From UBA3792 sp964426415 (GTDB taxonomy: Bacteria; Bacillota; Clostridia; Christensenellales; CAG-138), in assembly GCA_964426415.1 (NCBI GenBank), contig CAYRQM010000011.1, forward strand, positions 1 through 46,357: a stretch of 46,357 bases of DNA, in the 5' to 3' direction. The notes beneath the pieces are model-generated. The model was not told where the DNA came from and searched no databases. It was given only the letters and a program-made list of their open reading frames with translations. Numbering within the stretch: position 1 is the stretch's first letter; the number at the start of each line of letters is the position of its first letter. Of the stretch, positions 17,618-24,284 are shown piece by piece. A program made the translations under genes and the position numbers.

Positions 17618-17653
17618 CGACATACCCTTTTCCGAGGTGAAAAGGGTATGTTG
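17618..17653 (+). promoter_or_regulatory. Stem-loop enclosing the sigK ribosome site and start codon
   Basis: A perfect 12-bp inverted repeat, ACATACCCTTTT (17620-17631) and AAAAGGGTATGT (17640-17651), extendable by a G-U and a C-G pair. The 8-base loop CCGAGGTG contains the Shine-Dalgarno GAGGTG, and the ATG (17648-17650) lies inside the 3' arm. No T-run follows, so it is not a terminator. It would sequester the start codon of sigK. Confidence 0.75.
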
Positions 17654-18334
17654 TCTGTTTTGGCGCTGTTGTTTCAAGCAATCTGCCTCATCGGGTCGAT
17701 TGGGGCGGGCGGCTCGTTTCCCAAGCCGCTTTCAAAGGAGGAGGAGCAGCGCTACATTGCGCTGCTGATGCAGGGCGACGCCGAGGCACGGGAGAAGCTG
17801 ATCCTGCACAACCTGCGGCTGGTGGCGCACATCGCCAAGAAATTTCGCCAAAACGGCGTGGAGCAGGAGGACTTGATTTCCTGCGGCTCCATTGGGCTGA
17901 TCAAGGCGGTGTCCACCTTCAGCGAAAAGAAGGGCGCGCTTTCGGCATATGCTGCGCGGTGCATCGAAAACGAGATTCTGATGAGCCTGCGCAGCGAACG
18001 CAAGCTGGTGCAAACGGTTTCCATGGAGGAGCCCATCGGCGCCGACAAGGAGGGCAACGAGCTGCAGCTTGCCGATTTGGTGGCGACGGAGCCGGACAGC
18101 ATCTTTGACGCGGTGCAAACGCGGTTGGACGCCGAGCTGATCGGGCGCACCATGCAGCGCGTGCTGACCCGCCGCGAACGGCTCGTCTTGGCGATGCGGT
18201 ACGGGCTGAACGGCACGGTGGCAATGCCGCAGCGCGAGGTGGCAAACGCGCTGGACATCTCCCGCTCCTACGTCTCGCGCATCGAGAAGAAGGCAATGGA
18301 GAAGATGCGGGACGCGTTGGGGGCACAGCCATGA
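17648..18334 (+). CDS. sigK: Sporulation sigma factor SigK (pro-sigma-K)
   Basis: 228 residues. A hydrophobic N-terminal pro-sequence (MLSVLALLFQAICLIGSIGAGG) is followed by FPKPLSKEEEQRYI, the site region after which Bacillus pro-sigma-K is processed. Regions 2 (NLRLVAHIAKKF, DLISCGSIGLIKAVSTF, AAYAARCIENEILM-like segment) and 4 (QREVANALDISRSYVSRIEKKAMEKM) closely match SigK. It directs late mother-cell gene expression (coat, mother-cell lysis). The frame is uninterrupted, so no skin-type element splits it here. GAGGTG lies 8 bases before the ATG but is in the loop of a 12-bp stem. It overlaps yunB by ATGA. Confidence 0.93.
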   Translation: MLSVLALLFQAICLIGSIGAGGSFPKPLSKEEEQRYIALLMQGDAEAREKLILHNLRLVAHIAKKFRQNGVEQEDLISCGSIGLIKAVSTFSEKKGALSAYAARCIENEILMSLRSERKLVQTVSMEEPIGADKEGNELQLADLVATEPDSIFDAVQTRLDAELIGRTMQRVLTRRERLVLAMRYGLNGTVAMPQREVANALDISRSYVSRIEKKAMEKMRDALGAQP

Positions 18335-18993
18335 CGCAGCGAAAGAAACGTGTTTTGCGGCGGCTTGCCTTGGTACTTGGCGCGATTGTTCTGCTGTGCG
18401 CGGTGGCGGTTTTCTCCATCAACCGTTCGCTGCAGCCGATGCTGGAGGGGCTTTCCAAGGCGCGGGTGGAGGCGGTGGCGGCAAAGGCGATGAACGACGC
18501 CATCTTGGACATTTTGCGGGACGAGTCCGTAACGGAAATGCTGCTCAACGTCTATGCCGAGAACGGCTCCGTCTACCTTTTGCAAGCCAACAGCGGCAAG
18601 CTCAACACCCTTGCCGCAGACTGCGCCATCCGCGCCCAAGAGCGCATCGCAAGCCTTGGCGAGCAGGGCATCTCCATCCCGATTGGCACCGTGTCGGGCA
18701 TTTCGCTGCTTGCGGGACGCGGGCCCAAGATTCATGTACGGTTCACACCTGCGGGCGCCGTGCAGTCGTCGTTTTCCAGCGAGTTTCGCAGCGCGGGCAT
18801 CAATCAAACCATGCACCGCATCACGCTGACGCTGACCACCACGGTGCGCATCGTCCTGCCCGGGCAAACGTACACCGTGACCATCACCGCGCAGGCGCCC
18901 ATTGCGGAGAACATCATCATCGGCGACGTGCCCGCCGCGTACACCGACGTGAGCAACGAGGACGATTTGCTGAACCTCATCCCGAAACCGTGA
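18331..18993 (+). CDS. yunB: Sporulation protein YunB
   Basis: 220 residues: one N-terminal membrane anchor (residues about 10-30, ending SINRSLQP) and a soluble domain with the YunB pattern (AIPIGTVSG-like ISIPIGTVSGISLLAGRGPKIHVRF, then SEFRSAGINQTMHRITL, and VTITAQAPIAENIIIGDVP). In Bacillus yunB is under the mother-cell factor sigma-E and is needed for full sporulation; its biochemical role is unknown. Here it overlaps sigK by 4 bp (ATGA), implying co-translation in the mother cell. Confidence 0.9.
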   Translation: MTQRKKRVLRRLALVLGAIVLLCAVAVFSINRSLQPMLEGLSKARVEAVAAKAMNDAILDILRDESVTEMLLNVYAENGSVYLLQANSGKLNTLAADCAIRAQERIASLGEQGISIPIGTVSGISLLAGRGPKIHVRFTPAGAVQSSFSSEFRSAGINQTMHRITLTLTTTVRIVLPGQTYTVTITAQAPIAENIIIGDVPAAYTDVSNEDDLLNLIPKP

Positions 18994-19063
18994 CCGTTCC
19001 GTTTGCCTATCGCATCAAAATGAAACCCGTATGGGGCAGGCAGGAATTCTTTTTCGAATATGG

Positions 19064-19092
19064 TTGTGCCGCGTCGGTTGTTGTGGTATACT
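19064..19092 (+). promoter_or_regulatory. Promoter of the PRPP synthetase-like gene
   Basis: TTGTGC (19064-19069), 17-bp spacer, TATACT (19087-19092) with TG two bases ahead of it (extended -10). It lies 42 bp before the ATG. Confidence 0.6.
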
Positions 19093-19133
19093 GAGCTTGG
19101 CGTGAGCCAGAGTATTATCGGTGAGGTATCAAG

Positions 19134-20150
19134 ATGTATTCGGGAGCAGGGATTATCAAGATTTACGCCGGCAGGACGGGCCGCACGTTTGCACAAAAGA
19201 TGTGCAACTATTTGGGCGCTCAGCTTGGCGACGCAGAAACGATCATGTTTGCAGAGGGCAACATCTTCGTGCGGATCAACGAGTCCATACGCGACAAGGA
19301 CGTCTACATTGTCCAGCCCATCGGCAGAGAGCCGAACGACGAGTTTACCGAGCTTCTGTTTTGGATCGACGCATTCAAGCGCTCCAGCGCCAACTCGGTC
19401 ACCGCCATCATCCCCTATTTTTCCTATGCAAAAGGCGACAAAAAGGACGAGCCCCGCGTATCCATCCGCGCCCGCGTCTGCGCCGACTGCATCGAGGCAA
19501 TCGGGGTAGACCGCGTGATCTTCATGGATTTGCATTCGCCGCAGGTGCAGGGCTTCTTCAAAAAGCCCGTCGATCATCTGTCCGCCCAGCCGCTGCTGTG
19601 CGAATATGTCCGCCGTCAAGGCATCATCGACGATGGGCTTGTGGTGGTTTCGCCGGATGCAGGCAGCGCAAAGCGCGCCCACACCTTTGCCGAGGCGCTG
19701 CACTGCTGCGTCGCCATCGGCGACAAAACGCGATTCGACCACACCTCCGACGCCAAGGTGCTCAACATCATCGGCGACGTGCGCGGCAAGAACTGCCTTG
19801 TGGTGGACGATTTCTCCATTACGGGCGGCACACTGGTGGACATTGCCCGCGGCCTCAAAGAAGCGGGCGCCGAAAAGATTTACGTCGCGCTGTCGCACAA
19901 CGTCATGAACGCCACTGCGCTGCGCCGCATCCAAGACAGTCCCATCGAGTGGTTGGTGGCAACCGACACGGTGGAATGTCCCGAAGCCGCGTCCTTCAAC
20001 AAAATTCACACCATCTCCGCCGCGCCCATGTTCGCGCAGGCGGTCAAGACCATCCACGATCGCGCCCCCATGAGCACCATGTTCGATCAACGCTTCCTCA
20101 AGCGCCTGATGGACATGAGCTTCGACGAGCAGCCCACCTTATTCCAATAA
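19134..20150 (+). CDS. prs: Ribose-phosphate pyrophosphokinase family protein
   Basis: 338 residues, ATG preceded by GTGAGGT. The Prs fold is clear: IFVRINESIRDKDVYIVQPIG, IIPYFSYAKGDKKDEPRVSIRARVCAD, the ribose-5-P/divalent metal motif VVVSPDAGSAKRA (170-182), and the PRPP loop VVDDFSITGGT (223-233). It would convert ATP and ribose-5-phosphate to PRPP for purine, pyrimidine, His and Trp synthesis. It is somewhat divergent: the usual ARQDRK and DDMIDTGGT are AKGDKK and DDFSITGGT, so it may be a second Prs paralog. A hairpin follows the gene. Confidence 0.88.
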   Translation: MYSGAGIIKIYAGRTGRTFAQKMCNYLGAQLGDAETIMFAEGNIFVRINESIRDKDVYIVQPIGREPNDEFTELLFWIDAFKRSSANSVTAIIPYFSYAKGDKKDEPRVSIRARVCADCIEAIGVDRVIFMDLHSPQVQGFFKKPVDHLSAQPLLCEYVRRQGIIDDGLVVVSPDAGSAKRAHTFAEALHCCVAIGDKTRFDHTSDAKVLNIIGDVRGKNCLVVDDFSITGGTLVDIARGLKEAGAEKIYVALSHNVMNATALRRIQDSPIEWLVATDTVECPEAASFNKIHTISAAPMFAQAVKTIHDRAPMSTMFDQRFLKRLMDMSFDEQPTLFQ

Positions 20151-20159
20151 AAGTTCCTC

Positions 20160-20185
20160 GGACGCAGACAATCCTGCGTCCTTTG
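20160..20185 (+). terminator. Hairpin after prs, weak terminator
   Basis: Perfect 8-bp stem GGACGCAG/CTGCGTCC with a 6-base loop, followed only by TTTG. It could end or attenuate transcription from prs into the lipoprotein/radical SAM pair. Confidence 0.5.
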
Positions 20186-20234
20186 CAACCAAACCGTTCG
20201 CCGCACGGTATTGCAATCAAAAGGAGGCGTCAAG

Positions 20235-20564
20235 ATGAAACAAATCATTGTCCAATCCTACAAGCCCAACTATCCCCAAAAGCCTTGGCTCAAGGCGGCA
20301 GTGTTGACCACGGCGGCGGTCGCCGCGCTGGGCGCCGCAGGATGTCAACCGCTTGCAACGAGCGGCTACGCCTATACCGACGATCCCGCCTGCACAACGG
20401 AGCCCACGGCGGAATCTGCCGCCACGCCCGACCCCACCGACAACGTGCTTTTGATGGGCGATGTGGCGTACGACCCCGACGACGAGGGCGCGTTGCTGCC
20501 CGACGGCGCGGATGATACGCAGCTCACAGGATATGTGGCACAAGAGCCCACCAACGAACCATGA
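20235..20564 (+). CDS. Small acidic lipoprotein-like protein, candidate radical SAM substrate
   Basis: 109 residues from ATG 20235, 7 bases after a perfect AAGGAGG. A basic/aromatic N-terminus (SYKPNYPQKPWLK) precedes a hydrophobic helix (about 21-36) ending LGAAGC, a lipobox-like site with Cys37. The mature part is about 72 residues, strongly acidic and low complexity, with loosely repeated Gly/Tyr/Asp/Pro motifs (SGYAYTDDP, GDVAYDPDDEG, TGYVAQEP) and one further Cys (Cys53). No known domain is recognised. Its stop overlaps the start of a radical SAM/SPASM gene (ATGA), the arrangement seen for precursor and maturase pairs, so it may be the enzyme's substrate; this is inference. It could instead be an unrelated secreted protein. 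Confidence 0.75.
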   Translation: MKQIIVQSYKPNYPQKPWLKAAVLTTAAVAALGAAGCQPLATSGYAYTDDPACTTEPTAESAATPDPTDNVLLMGDVAYDPDDEGALLPDGADDTQLTGYVAQEPTNEP

Positions 20565-21640
20565 ATTTCACGCTGCATCTCACCGAAGACTGCAATTTTG
20601 CCTGTCGCTACTGCTACGAAACGCACAGCGCGGCGCACATGACGGAGGACGTCGCCGATCAGGCGGTCGACCTCCTTTTTTCCTATGGCCATCCAAAGAA
20701 CGGCTTTTCGCTGTTCGGCGGCGAACCGCTTTTGGAACGGGCGCTGATTATGCACATCGCGGAGCGTGCGGCGGCGCAGGCACAAGCGCGCGGCGTTTCC
20801 GTTCGCTACAAGCTCACCACCAACGGCAGCCTGTTGGACGCATCCTTTTTGCAGGCGGCGCAGCGGTACGGCATCGAGGTGGCGCTGTCCCACGACGGGC
20901 TGCTGCAAGACGTGCAGCGCGTGACGCCGTCGGGCAAGGGCACGCTTGCCATGCTGGAGCCCAAGATCGACCTGCTGCTTGGCTATCAGCCCAACGCCAT
21001 CGCCATGCTGACGATTCCGCCCGAAAACGTATCCATGTTGGCGTCGTCGGTGCAATGGCTGTACGAACGCGGATTCTCGCGGATTTTGACCACCATCGAC
21101 TATCGCAGGGACGCCGCGTGGGACGACGATTCCATGGCGGAGCTGGCGCGGCAGTACGGCGTCATGGCACAGCTTGCGGATGCCCACTACGACGATGCGC
21201 GGCCGCTGCATCTTTTACAGTTCGAATCCAAGATTCAAGCCTATCTCAACGACCGCCCCTGTATGCAGTGCAAGCTGGGCGTGCGGCAGCCCTCCATCAC
21301 ACCCGACGGCAAGCTGTATCCGTGCAACCAGTTTGTGGGCGTCGCGGCGTTTTGTATGGGCGATGTGAAAACGGGCGTCGACCAAAAAGCGCTGCACCGC
21401 ATCCATAAGGAGGCAAGCCTTCAAGAGCCCGACTGCGCAGGCTGCGCCATTTGGGATCGATGCCGCCACCATTGCGCCTGCTTGAATTACAGCATGACGG
21501 GCGATCTGCACACCGTTTCTCCCGTGCAATGCACCCACGAACGCATCCTCATTCCCATTGCGGACGCGCTGGCGGAATCGCTGTACCAACGCAACAGCCT
21601 GCGCTTTTTGCAGCAGCTCCAAGAGGACGACCTGACGTGA
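20561..21640 (+). CDS. Radical SAM/SPASM domain protein (putative peptide or protein maturase)
   Basis: 359 residues. The SAM-cluster motif CNFACRYC is at Cys11, Cys15, Cys18, with GGEP at 53-56. The C-terminal SPASM domain holds auxiliary-cluster cysteines: Cys234/237, Cys255 in DGKLYPCNQF, then Cys292, 295, 301, 305 (CxxC-x5-C-x3-C) and Cys324. This layout is shared by anaerobic sulfatase maturases and RiPP-modifying enzymes such as those making thioether or C-C crosslinks. No sulfatase gene is nearby, whereas a small lipoprotein-like gene overlaps its start by 4 bp. No RRE-like leader-binding domain is evident; the short N-terminus begins directly with the radical SAM core. Substrate and reaction are not known. 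Confidence 0.9.
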   Translation: MNFTLHLTEDCNFACRYCYETHSAAHMTEDVADQAVDLLFSYGHPKNGFSLFGGEPLLERALIMHIAERAAAQAQARGVSVRYKLTTNGSLLDASFLQAAQRYGIEVALSHDGLLQDVQRVTPSGKGTLAMLEPKIDLLLGYQPNAIAMLTIPPENVSMLASSVQWLYERGFSRILTTIDYRRDAAWDDDSMAELARQYGVMAQLADAHYDDARPLHLLQFESKIQAYLNDRPCMQCKLGVRQPSITPDGKLYPCNQFVGVAAFCMGDVKTGVDQKALHRIHKEASLQEPDCAGCAIWDRCRHHCACLNYSMTGDLHTVSPVQCTHERILIPIADALAESLYQRNSLRFLQQLQEDDLT

Positions 21641-21694
21641 CGTTCGTGCATCCCAAATTTTCCGTGCATTTCGTGTTTTTTCCAAAAATAATGC

Positions 21695-21764
21695 TTGACA
21701 CAATAGTTTTCCTGTGATATTGTAAATTTTTTATTTGACAGAACGCCCCTCTTTCCGTTATAAT
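21695..21764 (+). promoter_or_regulatory. Tandem promoters of the CarD-like gene
   Basis: P1: TTGACA (21695-21700), 17-bp spacer, TATTGT (21718-21723). P2: TTGACA (21735-21740), 18-bp spacer, TATAAT (21759-21764). Both are near consensus and both lie in the gap between the radical SAM gene and the CarD-like gene. Confidence 0.85.
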
Positions 21765-21797
21765 GGAATCACAGTAAGAATGAGGGGGTATGGTTTC

Positions 21798-22271
21798 GTG
21801 TTTCAAATTGGCGATCTCGTCTGCTACCCAATGCATGGCGTCGGCGTGGTGGAAGCGATCGAGGCGCAAACGGTATTGGGCGAGACGGCGCAGTATTATC
21901 TGTTGCGGTTCGTCATCGGGCGCATGACGGCGATGGTTCCGGTCAAGATGGCGGAACAGGTCGGCTTGCGTGCCCTTGCCGATTCCGAAACGTGTGAACA
22001 GGTCGTCGATTTCCTCAAGACCGAGGATTGCTCCGCGGAGAGCGACAATTGGAACAAGCGATACCGTGACAACCTTGACAAGCTGCGCGGCGGCAACATT
22101 CTTGTGGTGGCGGACGTGGTCAAGTGTCTCATGCACCGCGACCGCGCACGGGGGCTGTCGGCAGGGGAACGCAAGATGTACCTGACGGCACGACAGGTTT
22201 TGGTGGCAGAGCTTGCGGCGTCCACGGGCAGAGCGGAGTCCGAGTTTTTGCCTTTGGTGGGCGAACAATAA
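21798..22271 (+). CDS. CarD/CdnL-like RNA polymerase-binding regulator
   Basis: 157 residues with start GTG 21798, 9 bases after GAGGGGG. In-frame upstream starts fall in the promoter -35 box (21735) or lack a ribosome site (21780). The N-terminus FQIGDLVCYPMHGVGVVEAIE is the Tudor-like RID of CarD_CdnL_TRCF proteins; the region YLLRFVIGRMTAMVPVKMAEQVGLRAL continues it. The C-terminal half is helical with KRYRDNLDKLRGGNILVVADVVKCL and LSAGERKMYLTARQVLVAELA, as in CarD. The family binds the RNA polymerase beta subunit and stabilises open complexes, often at rRNA promoters. It lies upstream of rpmH with a terminator between. Confidence 0.9.
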   Translation: MFQIGDLVCYPMHGVGVVEAIEAQTVLGETAQYYLLRFVIGRMTAMVPVKMAEQVGLRALADSETCEQVVDFLKTEDCSAESDNWNKRYRDNLDKLRGGNILVVADVVKCLMHRDRARGLSAGERKMYLTARQVLVAELAASTGRAESEFLPLVGEQ

Positions 22272-22286
22272 TCCTGTTTTGGCTGC

Positions 22287-22310
22287 GGGCGGGAAATCCG
22301 CCCATTTTTT
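22287..22310 (+). terminator. Terminator after the CarD-like gene
   Basis: Stem GGGCGG/CCGCCC (22287-22292/22298-22303), 5-base loop GAAAT, then A and six Ts. Confidence 0.9.
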
Positions 22311-22332
22311 GTGCGCGGAACGCAAATTTCCC

Positions 22333-22362
22333 TTGACAAACCGCGCCGTTACCCTCTATAAT
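22333..22362 (+). promoter_or_regulatory. Promoter of the rpmH-rnpA-yidD-yidC-jag operon
   Basis: TTGACA (22333-22338), 18-bp spacer, TATAAT (22357-22362): consensus hexamers. The leader then contains a small hairpin TGGCGC-TAT-GCGCCA (22377-22391) ahead of the rpmH ribosome site. Confidence 0.9.
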
Positions 22363-22421
22363 AAGCAAGGTTAACTTGGCGCTATGCGCCATAAGATATT
22401 ACAATAAGTGAGGTGTAAGAT

Positions 22422-22556
22422 ATGGTACAGACCTATCAGCCCAAGAAGAGACAGCGCAGCAAGGTACATGGGTTCCGTAAGCGGATGGCAACGACCGACG
22501 GTCGCAATGTACTTCGCCGTCGTCGTGCAAAGGGCCGCAAAAAGCTGAGCGCATAA
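22422..22556 (+). CDS. rpmH: 50S ribosomal protein L34
   Basis: 44 residues (MVQTYQPKKRQRSKVHGF..., then RKRMATTDGRNVLRRRRAKGRKKLSA), the standard length and sequence pattern of L34. AGGTG lies 6 bases before the ATG. It is first in the conserved order rpmH-rnpA-yidD-yidC-jag. The gene is too short to stand out in long-frame searches but is unmistakable. Confidence 0.98.
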   Translation: MVQTYQPKKRQRSKVHGFRKRMATTDGRNVLRRRRAKGRKKLSA

Positions 22557-22569
22557 CCTGCTCGGTGGT

Positions 22570-22622
22570 CATTGCTTCAAACAATGGAAATTAAGCGCTT
22601 GCGGCAGGCATTTCGCTTGCCG
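22570..22622 (+). other. Two hairpins in the rpmH-rnpA spacer
   Basis: CATTG/CAATG (22570-22586, 7-base loop) and CGGCAGGC/GCTTGCCG (22602-22622, 8 bp with one G-U, 5-base loop). Neither has a T-run. They could mark mRNA processing that separates high L34 from low RnpA output; that role is inference. Confidence 0.4.
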
Positions 22623-22651
22623 TATGTTGCTTTATAGGAGTGTTCCGCGTC

Positions 22652-22999
22652 TTGAATCGGTCCTACTCGCTGAAACGCCATAAAGAGTTTCGCTACACAT
22701 ACCGCGTAGGGAAGTCCGCAGGCGCTCGTCTGTTCACTCTGGTCTATGCAAAAAGCCGCGGAGAGCAGGTGCGCGTCGGCTTTTCTGTGTCCAAGCGTGT
22801 GGGAAACAGCGTACAGCGAAATCGTGCAAAGCGCCGTTTACGGGCATGCTTGACGCCGATGCTGCCGCATCTCAAGGTGGGGCACAATCTCATCTTCGTG
22901 GCAAGGCAAGACGTTTTGACCGAGCCGTTCCCTTCGATGCAGGCGCAGATGGCAGACGTTTTGCACCGCGCAGGCATGTGGGACGAGGCGGCAAAGTGA
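22652..22999 (+). CDS. rnpA: Ribonuclease P protein component
   Basis: 115 residues from TTG 22652 (reads Met-NRSYSLKRHKEFRYTY), 11 bases after TAGGAG; an in-frame GTG at 22640 overlaps the ribosome site itself and is less likely. The RNP motif KRVGNSVQRNRAKRRLRA is conserved, as is RVGFSVSKRVG. The protein assists the RNase P RNA in removing tRNA 5' leaders. Its stop overlaps the yidD GTG start (GTGA). Confidence 0.95.
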   Translation: MNRSYSLKRHKEFRYTYRVGKSAGARLFTLVYAKSRGEQVRVGFSVSKRVGNSVQRNRAKRRLRACLTPMLPHLKVGHNLIFVARQDVLTEPFPSMQAQMADVLHRAGMWDEAAK

Positions 23000-23235
23000 A
23001 GCGCATCCTATTGGCTTTGCTGCATTTCTACAAAGGCGCGATTTCCCCGTATTTGCCCAACGCGTGCAAGTACACGCCCACCTGTTCCGTGTACGCCATG
23101 GAAGCGATCGAGCTTCACGGCGCATGGAAGGGTTCGCTGCTGGCAATTTGGCGCATCCTGCGCTGCAATCCTTTTTCACGCGGCGGATACGACCCCGTTC
23201 CCGAACCACACCACAAAGAAGGAGCCACGCTATGA
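22996..23235 (+). CDS. yidD: Membrane protein insertion efficiency factor YidD
   Basis: 79 residues from GTG 22996 (reads Met-KRILLALLHFYKGAISP). The conserved pattern CKYTPTCSVYAMEAIELHG...RILRCNPFSRGGYDPVP is complete. YidD is a small membrane-associated helper of YidC. It overlaps rnpA by 4 bp (GTGA) and yidC by 4 bp (ATGA), so the three are translationally coupled. Confidence 0.96.
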   Translation: MKRILLALLHFYKGAISPYLPNACKYTPTCSVYAMEAIELHGAWKGSLLAIWRILRCNPFSRGGYDPVPEPHHKEGATL

Positions 23236-24284
23236 CAACTTCGTTCTTTCTCACCAAATGGCTGTATCTCGCCATGTCGTGGGTATATGACAGCATGTGC
23301 AACCTGTTCGCCACCTCGAGCGGCGGATGGGTCGTCGTCCTCACCATTCTCATCTTCACCATCGGGATCAAGGGCATCACGCTGTTCACCGACATTTCCT
23401 CCCGCAAGTCCTCCATCAAGATGCAGGCGATTCAGCCCGATCTGGACAAGCTCAAGAAAAAGTACGGCGACGATCCCCAACGTCTCAATGTCGAACAGCG
23501 CAAGCTCATGAAGGAGCGCGGCGTCAGTTCCTTTGGCGGCTGTCTGCCCATGCTTTTCATGTTCCCGCTGCTCATCATGTTTTGGAACGCATTCCGCGCA
23601 TGGTCCAACGCACAGACGCTGGATCTGCTCATCCAGATTTACAACGGCAACGGCTTGGCAACATTCGAGGGCTACAAATTCCTCTGGATTACCAACATTT
23701 GGCAGCCCGACAATCTGGCGGCAGGCGGCACGCTGATGAACGCATCCACCTTCTGGAGCACGTTCACATCCACCTATCCGCTGCACAACTCCATTTTCTA
23801 CGAAAAGAACGCCGACATCCTCAACGAAATCCTCTACAAGCTGCATTTCCTAACCCGCAGTGCAGAGGGTGAGCTAATCTTTGCCAAGGACGGCGGCGCC
23901 GCGTTCCAGACGGCGTATGCGTCCTACGTTTCCGTCATCACCAACAGCATCAAGGGCGGCTACGAGAATATGTCCAACGGCATTGCAATCCTGCCGCTGC
24001 TGGCGGGCGCATCCTCGTTCCTGTCCGCGTTCATTTCCCAAAAGAACAACCCGCAAGCCCAAGCCAAGGACAAGGACGGCGAAAAGCCGCAGGGCGCCGG
24101 CATGACGAAGGCGATGATGTATGTCATGCCGCTGATCTCCGTCTTCTTCTGTTACCAGTACAACGCCACATTCGCGTTCTACTGGACGTTCTCGAACCTC
24201 GTTTCGCTGGGCGTGACGGTGGTTCTCAATCACACCATGTTCAAGAAAAAGCCCGATAACGGGGAGGTAATGAAAAAACTATGA
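23232..24284 (+). CDS. yidC: Membrane protein insertase YidC/SpoIIIJ
   Basis: 350 residues, ATG inside the yidD stop. It begins directly with membrane segments (FLTKWLYLAMSWVYDSM, then GGWVVVLTILIFTIGIKG) and has no lipoprotein signal, unlike Bacillus SpoIIIJ. The cytoplasmic hairpin contains KMQAIQPDLDKLKKKYGDDPQRL, standard for the family. About 110 residues between the FPLLIMFWNAF helix and the ILPLLAGASSFLSAF helix form a long extracytoplasmic insertion, an odd feature relative to Bacillus (about 260 residues in total). The last helices contain SVFFCYQYNATFAFYWTFSNL. It inserts small membrane proteins alone or with SecYEG. Confidence 0.95.
   Translation: MTTSFFLTKWLYLAMSWVYDSMCNLFATSSGGWVVVLTILIFTIGIKGITLFTDISSRKSSIKMQAIQPDLDKLKKKYGDDPQRLNVEQRKLMKERGVSSFGGCLPMLFMFPLLIMFWNAFRAWSNAQTLDLLIQIYNGNGLATFEGYKFLWITNIWQPDNLAAGGTLMNASTFWSTFTSTYPLHNSIFYEKNADILNEILYKLHFLTRSAEGELIFAKDGGAAFQTAYASYVSVITNSIKGGYENMSNGIAILPLLAGASSFLSAFISQKNNPQAQAKDKDGEKPQGAGMTKAMMYVMPLISVFFCYQYNATFAFYWTFSNLVSLGVTVVLNHTMFKKKPDNGEVMKKL

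Noticed and set aside
17611..17653. Terminator of mltG
   Set aside because: The 12-bp stem has no T-run after it and continues into the sigK coding region.
20151..20234. Clear promoter for the lipoprotein/radical SAM pair
   Set aside because: TTGCAA at 20183 has only CGGTAT at 17 bp or TATTGC at 20 bp; too weak to list. Read-through past the hairpin is equally possible.
21735..21797. Longer N-terminus of the CarD-like protein
   Set aside because: The upstream start codon coincides with a TTGACA -35 box and precedes the likely transcription start; GTG 21798 has a good ribosome site.
22272..22421. Replication origin upstream of rpmH
   Set aside because: No DnaA-box-like sequences or AT-rich unwinding repeats were seen; only a terminator, promoter and small leader hairpin.
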